From: Candidatus Cloacimonadota bacterium
GTDB lineage: Bacteria; Cloacimonadota; Cloacimonadia; Cloacimonadales; TCS61
DNA length: 5,729 nucleotides
Direction of reading: 5' to 3'
NCBI GenBank assembly: GCA_030628755.1
Contig: DAOVQH010000178.1
Span: 1 to 5,729, forward strand
The notes beneath the pieces were generated by a model, which saw only the letters and a list, made by a program, of their open reading frames with translations, did not search any database and had not been told where the DNA came from. This document shows positions 1-4,308 of this stretch, piece after piece. Positions within the stretch are counted from its first letter, which is position 1, and the number at the start of each line of letters is the position of its first letter. A program made the translations under genes and the position numbers.

Positions 1-16
1 AAACAGGATGTTTGTG

Positions 17-2623
17 TTACATTTTTCCGTTTCCCACCATAATTTGTCCCACAGATATCGCACCATCATTAGAGGGTAAAATCGAGGGCACAAAAACTGT
101 AAAGTTATTTTTCTTTAAAACCTTGCTGATTCCTTCCAGAAGGACTTTGTTCTGCATCACACCACCTGAAAGAACCACCTTCTTTAATCCTGTTTTCCTG
201 TGTGCTTTTTTAACTGCTTCCAATGTAAAATTAATAATTGTACTATGAAATTTCCCTGCAATTATGTGGCGAGGTTCTTTTCTTTGAACATCGTTCGCAA
301 CAGCCCGGATCAATGGGATAATGTCTATCGTATTTTTTTCCAGATTGTAAGGATAATTATCTTTTCCTGAAATGCCTTTTTCTCCACTTAGAAATTCCAG
401 TGCCATTGCAGACTGAGCTTCAAAAGTGATTTCAGGAAAAAGACCGAGCATTGCAGCAATGCAATCGAAAAGCCTTCCCATACTGGAAGTCTGGAAAATA
501 TTGAATTTATTTTCTATCTGTTTTGAAATAATTCTCTTCTCGATTTCGGAAATTTTTTCTAAGAAATCCGGGTCAATTCCAGACTCCAATAAATATGCAT
601 AAGCTATCCTGATAGGATGTTTAATAGCAGCATCTCCACCGGGAAGCGGCATATAGTTCAGGTGGAAAAGTCTTTCAAACCCTGCATAATCTGCCAGAAA
701 AATCTCACCGCCCCAGATAGCTCCGTCTGTTCCGTAACCGGTGCCGTCATAAGCGATACCGATAACCGGTTCATCCAGGTGGTGTTCTACCATTATTGCA
801 GCAATATGAGCGTGATGATGCTGGACTTTCTTCAAAGGAAGTGCTGTGCTTTCTGCAAATCGGGTGGTCATATAATCAGGATGCAGATCACAGACAATTA
901 GTTCCGGTTTGAGCTTGAACCATTTTTTATATTTTTCCAGGGTATCCGTGTAAAAATCCAGTGTTTGCTTACTGTTGGAATTTCCAATATATGGCGAAAG
1001 AAAAAACGAATCTTCCTTGCTGAGTGCGAAAGTAATTTTTAATTCTGCACCGGCACCAAGCGTCTGAACGGTTTTAAAAGGAAGTTTTATGGGAGACGGA
1101 ACATATCCGCGTGATCTTCGCATCATCACATTTTGCGTTCTGGAAGAGCGTATCACCGAGTCATCACTGCGGTTCAGGATGGGACGATCGTGCGTCAGAA
1201 AGAAATCACAAAGTCCGCTAAGTTCTTTTTCCTCAGCAGCGATGGGCTCATCTTGATAGTTACCGGACGACATTATTAGAAATGGAAGTTCGTTGCTCAG
1301 GAGTTGATGATGGATTGGTGCGTAGGGTAGGAAAACTCCGAGGTTCGGATTTTGAGGAGCTACGTTATCTGCTATTTTTTTTTCTCGTTCCCAAGCCCCA
1401 GCTTGGGAATGTTTTTCTTTTAACGCTCCGGCGTTTCCTGAAACAGAGTTTCTTTGGCTATTGCGTTCCCAAACGGAGTTTAGGAACGAGCGGGAGTCTG
1501 ATGAGTTTGTGAACGAGCGGGAGTCTGATCTTTTTTCTCGTTCCAATGCTTCTGCGTGGGAACGCTCTTCTTCTAACGCTCCGGCGTTTCCTGAAACAGA
1601 GTTTCTTTGGCTGTTGCGTTCCCAAACGGAGTTTGTGAACGAGCGGGAGTCTGATGAGTTTGTGAACGAGCGGGAGTCTGATGAGTTTGAGAACGAGCGG
1701 GGGTCTGATCTTTCATCTCGTTCCAATGCTCCAGCTTTGGAACGCCTTTCTTCAAAAGCTCCTGCGTTTATTCGGAGTTCTCTTTTCAACAAAATAACTA
1801 TCGGTGCTGCAGGGGATTTCAGCAGTTCATATTGCTCTTCATTTATTTCTACAACTTCAGATATTTTTTCAGGATAACACATCACAGCAAAAGGTTTGTG
1901 TGGACGGTCTTTTCTTTTCCGTAGTTCTTCGACAGTTTCAAAATTCGTTGCATCGCAGGCAATATGAAATCCACCGATGCCTTTTATTCCAATTATTTTT
2001 CCTTCTTTAAGAAACTTAATTGTATTTTCAATCGGGTCGCCTTCCACTTCTTTAAAATTCTTATCCAGGAATTTCAATTGAGGACCGCAGGTTGGACAGG
2101 CGATCGGCTGAGCATGAAATCTCCGATTTAAAGGATTTGTGTATTCGCTGTTACAATAATCACACATCTTGAAACTTTTCATAGAAGTGACCGGACGGTC
2201 GTAAGGTGTATTTTCAATTATTGAATATCGCGGACCACAATTTGTGCAATTTATGAAAGCATAGTTAAAACGTGGATCAGACCTGTCGAATAATTCCCGA
2301 ACACAATCTTCACAAACAGCAAGGTCAGGAGATATCTGGGTTGAACCATTACTATTTTGACTTTGTTGGATGGTAAATTCCGTATAGGGAACATCTTCTT
2401 TTTCCTCGATATGGAATTTCCTGATAAATGCAGCAGGCGGATGTTCTTTTTTTATCCTCTCAACGAATAATTCCAGCTTCTTTTCGGAACCACAAATTTC
2501 GATTTCCACACCAGAAGTAGAATTAAGAATATATCCTTTTAATCCCAGTTCTACAGCCGCTTTATAGACGAACGGTCTGAATCCCACACCTTGAACGATT
2601 CCATTGATTTTTAATCTTAACAT
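17..2623 (-). CDS. hypF: HypF, [NiFe]-hydrogenase maturation carbamoyltransferase, with a large repeat insertion
   Basis: HypF uses carbamoyl phosphate and ATP to form carbamoyl-adenylate and loads the carbamoyl group onto the C-terminal cysteine of HypE, the source of the CN ligands of [NiFe]-hydrogenases (family knowledge). Domains seen in order: N-terminal acylphosphatase domain, residues 1-90 (GIVQGVGFRPFVYK, catalytic Arg16); two zinc-finger motifs of the form Cx2Cx18Cx2C at C104/C107/C126/C129 and C154/C157/C176/C179; a YrdC-like domain from about 195 (GIKGIGGFHIACDATN, KPFAVMC); and a Kae1-like C-terminal domain with HHHAH at 602-606, AYDGTGYGTDGAIWGGE near 624-640 and GGVMQNK near 820. 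The length of 868 residues exceeds the usual roughly 750 because about residues 284-416 are repetitive peptide, placed between SPAAPIVILLK and IADNVAPQNPNLGVFLP, which are contiguous in ordinary HypF. The ATG lies 11 bases after AAGGA. Both flanking halves are intact and in frame, so the protein may still be functional, but this is unproven. No hypC or other hyp gene is visible; only 16 bases follow the stop codon. Confidence 0.96.
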   Translation of the reverse strand: MLRLKINGIVQGVGFRPFVYKAAVELGLKGYILNSTSGVEIEICGSEKKLELFVERIKKEHPPAAFIRKFHIEEKEDVPYTEFTIQQSQNSNGSTQISPDLAVCEDCVRELFDRSDPRFNYAFINCTNCGPRYSIIENTPYDRPVTSMKSFKMCDYCNSEYTNPLNRRFHAQPIACPTCGPQLKFLDKNFKEVEGDPIENTIKFLKEGKIIGIKGIGGFHIACDATNFETVEELRKRKDRPHKPFAVMCYPEKISEVVEINEEQYELLKSPAAPIVILLKRELRINAGAFEERRSKAGALERDERSDPRSFSNSSDSRSFTNSSDSRSFTNSVWERNSQRNSVSGNAGALEEERSHAEALEREKRSDSRSFTNSSDSRSFLNSVWERNSQRNSVSGNAGALKEKHSQAGAWEREKKIADNVAPQNPNLGVFLPYAPIHHQLLSNELPFLIMSSGNYQDEPIAAEEKELSGLCDFFLTHDRPILNRSDDSVIRSSRTQNVMMRRSRGYVPSPIKLPFKTVQTLGAGAELKITFALSKEDSFFLSPYIGNSNSKQTLDFYTDTLEKYKKWFKLKPELIVCDLHPDYMTTRFAESTALPLKKVQHHHAHIAAIMVEHHLDEPVIGIAYDGTGYGTDGAIWGGEIFLADYAGFERLFHLNYMPLPGGDAAIKHPIRIAYAYLLESGIDPDFLEKISEIEKRIISKQIENKFNIFQTSSMGRLFDCIAAMLGLFPEITFEAQSAMALEFLSGEKGISGKDNYPYNLEKNTIDIIPLIRAVANDVQRKEPRHIIAGKFHSTIINFTLEAVKKAHRKTGLKKVVLSGGVMQNKVLLEGISKVLKKNNFTVFVPSILPSNDGAISVGQIMVGNGKM
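1386..1411. repeat. 26-bp palindrome, with degenerate copies at 1539-1564 and 1719-1744
   Basis: TTCCCAAGC (1388-1396) and GCTTGGGAA (1401-1409) form a perfect 9-bp stem with a CCCA loop. The equivalent site at 1541-1562 keeps 7 of 9 stem pairs, and the one at 1721-1742 keeps 8 of 9. A related palindrome at 1464-1488 pairs CGTTCC with GGAACG and AAAC with GTTT around a GGA loop. Palindromes of this CGTTCCCAAGC type resemble dispersed repeats of other bacteria; that resemblance is from memory and was not searched. Confidence 0.85.
1476..1529. repeat. 27-bp tandem repeat, two copies
   Basis: Two head-to-tail 27-bp copies start at 1476 and 1503, each running from GAGTTT to GTCTGAT around a core GAACGAGCGGGAGTCTGAT. 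The first differs from the second by AG for GT after GAGTTT. On the hypF strand they encode SDSRSFTNS and SDSRSFLNS, nine residues per copy, so changes in copy number keep the reading frame. Confidence 0.95.
1629..1709. repeat. 27-bp tandem repeat, three copies
   Basis: Three head-to-tail copies of the same 27-bp unit start at 1629, 1656 and 1683. The first two are identical to each other and to the copy at 1503; the third has GA for GT after GAGTTT and GGGG for GGGA. On the hypF strand they read SDPRSFSNS, SDSRSFTNS and SDSRSFTNS (residues 306-332). There are no spacers between copies, so this is a tandem repeat and not a CRISPR array. Confidence 0.95.
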
Positions 2624-2828
2624 CAGTGTTATTTTCCTTATTTTTCGAGTTGCATCTTTCCTTTTTTTATGGCTTAAAAGTCAAGTGAAATTAATTTAAA
2701 AAAGGGCTATTAATTATTATTATGTAACAAAAATATAAATGAATTATTAACGGATATATGATAAACTTTTTGCTTGACACTCAAGCATAATATTTAATGA
2801 AAGTTCACAAACTAAGGAGGAAAATCAT
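2624..2828. promoter_or_regulatory. Divergent intergenic region between hypF and the dsrE-tusA pair
   Basis: This 205-bp AT-rich region must hold the start signals for both divergent transcripts. On the plus strand, TATGAT at 2757-2762 is a plausible -10 box, but no good -35 lies 17 bases upstream. AAGGAGG at 2814-2820 is a strong ribosome binding site eight bases before the dsrE-like ATG. On the minus strand TTGACT (complement of 2679-2684) could be a -35 for hypF, but I see no convincing -10. The region also holds the palindrome listed separately. Confidence 0.5.
2771..2787. promoter_or_regulatory. Candidate operator, perfect 7-3-7 palindrome
   Basis: TGCTTGACACTCAAGCA consists of TGCTTGA and TCAAGCA with a CAC spacer, ending 41 bases before the dsrE-like start codon. 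Size, symmetry and position fit a binding site for a dimeric regulator controlling the dsrE-tusA operon. If TATGAT at 2757-2762 is the -10, the site would lie at the transcription start. The regulator is unknown; the half-site only loosely resembles TTGA/TCAA sites of the FNR/CRP family, which have a different spacing. Confidence 0.45.
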
Positions 2829-3188
2829 ATGGGAAAAGTTGCAATTACATTAAACGGTTCTGAACCAAAAAACATTTATCCGACTATAACGATCGCAGTA
2901 TCTGCATTAGCCTGTGGAGATGAAGTACTCATTTTTGTTCTGCCAAGCGGATTACCGGTTTTTACAGAGGGGAAAATTGCTGAGCTTAATAAAGCTGTAC
3001 CAGCATTGCCTGATCTTGAAGAAATGTTTGAGGGCTATCAAGCACTTGGTGGACGCATTCTTGTCTGTGAATTAGGATTTGAGGTTCATGGTTTAAAAGA
3101 AGAAGATTTGATCGAAGGTTGTGAAGTAGTTGGAGCTACAACATTTGTTGCTGAAGCTCAAGGTGCTCAATTAACATTTTCATTCTAA
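2829..3188 (+). CDS. DsrE-family small sulfur-transfer protein
   Basis: This 119-residue soluble protein has the fold signature of the DsrE/DsrF/TusD-like superfamily: an N-terminal beta strand (KVAITLNG), a helix (TITIAVSALACG), a second strand (DEVLIFVLPSG), then GGRILVCELGFEVHGLKEEDL and a closing VVGATTFVAEA strand. Cysteines are at 29, 80 and 98. Cys80, at the end of a strand before the HGL segment, sits where the active cysteine of DsrE/TusD proteins usually is, so persulfide carriage is likely (inference). The start has a strong AAGGAGG site. The tusA-like gene begins 20 bases downstream with its own site, which indicates one operon; TusA and DsrE-type proteins are known sulfur-relay partners. 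There is no signal peptide or membrane segment, so it acts in the cytoplasm. The exact subfamily cannot be settled by eye. Confidence 0.85.
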   Translation: MGKVAITLNGSEPKNIYPTITIAVSALACGDEVLIFVLPSGLPVFTEGKIAELNKAVPALPDLEEMFEGYQALGGRILVCELGFEVHGLKEEDLIEGCEVVGATTFVAEAQGAQLTFSF

Positions 3189-3208
3189 AAATAAAATAGG
3201 AGGAGATA

Positions 3209-3433
3209 ATGGCTGTAAAAACATTAGATTGCTTAGGTCTTAAATGTCCGCAACCCATTCTTAAAGTTGTTGCATTAGTGCCTACTATGGAAGCTGGTGA
3301 CATTCTGGAAGTTAAAGCAGATTGCCCATCATTCCCAACAGATATCAAAGCATGGTGTGGCAGAACAGGTAAAACACTGCTTTTCTGTATGGATGACGGT
3401 TCCGGAGCTTTTTCCGCGCAAATCCAGTTTTAA
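3209..3433 (+). CDS. tusA: TusA/SirA-family sulfur carrier protein
   Basis: This complete 74-residue TusA-family protein has the N-terminal signature LDCLGLKCPQPILK. Cys13 in the CPxP motif is the expected persulfide-carrying residue, and Cys8 is a second cysteine in the same loop. The rest follows the family pattern: GDILEVKADCP, then TDIKAWCGRTGKTLL, with extra cysteines at 39, 50 and 60. TusA proteins accept sulfane sulfur from cysteine desulfurases or rhodaneses and hand it to DsrE-type partners, tRNA thiolation, or in some organisms the sulfur-oxidising Hdr-like system. The ATG follows an AGGAGGAG site, and a strong terminator lies directly after the stop codon. A role in selenium metabolism is an alternative, because the YedF family joins a TusA-like and a DsrE-like domain and a selenoprotein gene lies just downstream. 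Confidence 0.92.
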   Translation: MAVKTLDCLGLKCPQPILKVVALVPTMEAGDILEVKADCPSFPTDIKAWCGRTGKTLLFCMDDGSGAFSAQIQF

Positions 3434-3440
3434 TGCATTG

Positions 3441-3474
3441 AAGGAGTGTATAATTTTATGCACTCCTTTCTTTT
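3441..3474 (+). terminator. Rho-independent terminator of the dsrE-tusA operon
   Basis: AAGGAGTG (3441-3448) pairs perfectly with CACTCCTT (3461-3468). The stem can extend inward through TATA/TATG pairs, including one G-T, to a four-base loop, and TTTCTTTT follows. It begins seven bases after the tusA stop codon. Confidence 0.88.
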
Positions 3475-3509
3475 AAATATTAATGAGTTCTGCAAAATAG
3501 AGTGTTTTT

Positions 3510-3617
3510 CACCTCACCTCAATCCTCTCCGGCAGTTGCCGGAGAGGAAGTTCTTTGTTCTCCTTCTCCTCGACTGTGTCCGGCTTTTGACGGATAGGAG
3601 AAGGTCGGGATGAGGTG
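3510..3617. repeat. REP-type double-hairpin palindromic repeat
   Basis: The repeat is bounded by CACCTCA (3510-3516, also 3515-3521) and TGAGGTG (3611-3617). Inside are two hairpins: CCTCTCCGGCA (3524-3534) pairs perfectly with TGCCGGAGAGG (3537-3547), and CCTTCTCCT (3562-3570) pairs perfectly with AGGAGAAGG (3596-3604), with a smaller TCCG/CGGA pairing within the second. The two-hairpin plan is typical of extragenic palindromic repeats. It is far richer in G+C than its surroundings. It could also act as a bidirectional transcription or mRNA-end barrier. Confidence 0.8.
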
Positions 3618-3728
3618 GATATGATAAGAAAATGAATATTAGCTGGAGCATTAGCTAATTTCATTAATAAAAAGAAATTAACTGTCATATTTGGGGCAGA
3701 AGGTAGTTAAAATAATTTTTGTGATTTT

Positions 3729-3751
3729 AACTTATTTATTTGCAATAAGTT
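3729..3751. repeat. 8-bp inverted repeat upstream of mvhD
   Basis: AACTTATT (3729-3736) and AATAAGTT (3744-3751) form a perfect 8-bp stem with a seven-base loop, 45 bases before the mvhD start codon. It may be an operator for mvhD or an internal part of the TIR-bounded element. There is no T-tract of terminator type after it. A weaker hairpin of the same kind is formed by ATTAGCT (3638-3644) and AGCTAAT (3653-3659). Confidence 0.45.
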
Positions 3752-3796
3752 AGAAATTTTGCAGAACCCTTTTAAAATTAATTGTAATGAGGATAA

Positions 3797-4225
3797 ATGG
3801 AAAAAGAAAATTTTAAACCTCAAATAGTTGGTTTTTTATGCAATTGGTGCACTTACGCAGCGGCAGATCAGGCAGGAGCTTCCCGCAAAGAAATTGATTC
3901 TTCTCTGAATGTTGTGCGTGTAATGTGTTCCAGCAGAATTGACCACAATTTATTATTAAATACATATTTCAGTGGAGCAGACGGAATTCTGGTTGCGGGC
4001 TGACATCCAGGAGATTGTCATTACCAGGTTGGTAATTATTATGCAAGACGAAGATTTGCTTTATTAAAAAAAGTAATGCAAACTTTAAATATTGATCCTG
4101 AAAGGATTCAACTATCCTGGATTTCTGCTTCAGAGGGAAAAAGATATATAGAAGTCGTGAACGAGTTTTCCGAAAAGATCAGGAAGCTCGGTCCGAATCC
4201 AATAAAATCAGATACTCACCTTTAA
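3797..4225 (+). CDS. mvhD: Selenocysteine-containing MvhD-family hydrogenase iron-sulfur (delta) subunit
   Basis: Reading the TGA at 4001-4003 as selenocysteine gives one 142-residue protein, the usual MvhD length. MvhD carries a [2Fe-2S] cluster and passes electrons between a hydrogenase or other dehydrogenase and HdrA. Family landmarks lie on both sides of the TGA: FLCNWCTYAAADQAG (Cys14, Cys17) and VRVMCSSRID (Cys47) before it; VAGUHPGDCHYQVGNYYARRR (Sec69, Cys74) across it; and RIQLSWISASEG plus VVNEFSEKIRKLGPNP after it. Sec69 replaces the conserved cysteine of the family GCHPGDCHY motif. The start is fixed by an in-frame TAA directly before the ATG; TGAGG lies four bases upstream. An hdrA-like gene begins 83 bases after the stop, the classic MvhD partner. 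Methanogen VhuD is a known selenoprotein of this family. An ordinary gene caller would report only 68 residues. Sec decoding is inferred and needs selA, selB, selC and selD in the genome. Confidence 0.92.
4001..4039 (+). promoter_or_regulatory. Bacterial SECIS element directing Sec at the mvhD TGA
   Basis: The TGA codon at 4001-4003 is followed by a hairpin: ATTACC (4020-4025) pairs perfectly with GGTAAT (4031-4036) around the five-base loop AGGTT. A mismatch below it is followed by a T-A and a G-T pair (4017-4018 with 4038-4039). The loop starts 22 bases after the TGA and has G in its second position, as bacterial SECIS elements require, and it shares AGGT with the E. coli fdhF loop. The element lies within the coding sequence, as expected in bacteria, where SelB binds the loop. 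Confidence 0.8.
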
Positions 4226-4308
4226 TGCAATATATGAAAATAAAACACATCACTCGAAATAGATATTTTATTGAAAATACAAATTCAAAATCATTTTAAG
4301 GAAATCAG

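Larger units (their letters stand above)
1376..1774 (-). repeat. Composite palindromic/tandem repeat array inserted in frame in hypF
   Basis: Two full units and one partial unit follow each other, each starting at a CTCGTTCC box (plus-strand positions 1384, 1537 and 1717). The spacing is 153 bp and then 180 bp; the difference is exactly one 27-bp sub-repeat. Each full unit holds a 26-bp palindrome, an AACGCTCCGGCGTT segment, a GAAACAGAGTTTC palindrome, a second palindrome around CGTTCCCAAAC, and a run of 27-bp repeats. The third unit is cut short. The encoded peptide (HypF residues about 284-416) is rich in Ser, Asn, Arg, Glu and Ala; NSVWERNSQRNSVSGNAGAL occurs identically at 331-350 and 382-401. 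The array is visibly richer in G+C than the surrounding gene and matches no part of the HypF family. The exact edges are uncertain by several codons. Confidence 0.9.
3485..3769. mobile_element. Candidate 285-bp non-autonomous element bounded by inverted repeats
   Basis: GTTCTGCAAAAT (3487-3498) and ATTTTGCAGAAC (3756-3767) are perfect 12-bp inverted complements; with the two outer bases the match is 13 of 14 (GAGTTC against GGGTTC). The sequences directly outside are similar: TTTTAAATATTAAT before and TTTTAAAATTAAT after, as an old target duplication could look, though both are low-complexity AT. No coding sequence is present. The interior holds the REP-type palindrome and two or three small hairpins. 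This fits a MITE-like element, but no transposase match was tested. It fills most of the gene-free stretch 3434-3796. Confidence 0.5.

Noticed and set aside
1476..1709. CRISPR array
   Set aside because: The 27-bp units are directly adjacent with no unique spacers, are translated within HypF, and no cas genes are present.
1461..1877. Plus-strand ORF with NERESDEFV repeats as a gene of its own
   Set aside because: It lies opposite hypF, is explained by the repeat array being open in several frames, and has no ribosome binding site or family likeness. The 60-residue minus-frame ORF at 1573-1755 is rejected for the same reason.
2774..2796. TTGACA (2774-2779) with TATTTA (2791-2796) as a sigma-70 promoter
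   Set aside because: The spacer would be 11 bases, well short of the usual 16-18. TTGACA is better explained as part of the palindrome 2771-2787.
3797..4003. A 68-residue gene ending at TGA, or a pseudogene split by a nonsense mutation
   Set aside because: The frame continues beyond TGA with conserved MvhD sequence to a proper TAA at 4223-4225. The TGA sits at a cysteine site and is followed by a SECIS-like hairpin, so Sec decoding explains it better.
4001..4003. Alternative genetic code with TGA as Trp or Gly
   Set aside because: HypF, the DsrE-like protein, TusA and HdrA have no in-frame TGA, and the tryptophans seen are encoded by TGG. A single TGA at a cysteine position fits Sec only.
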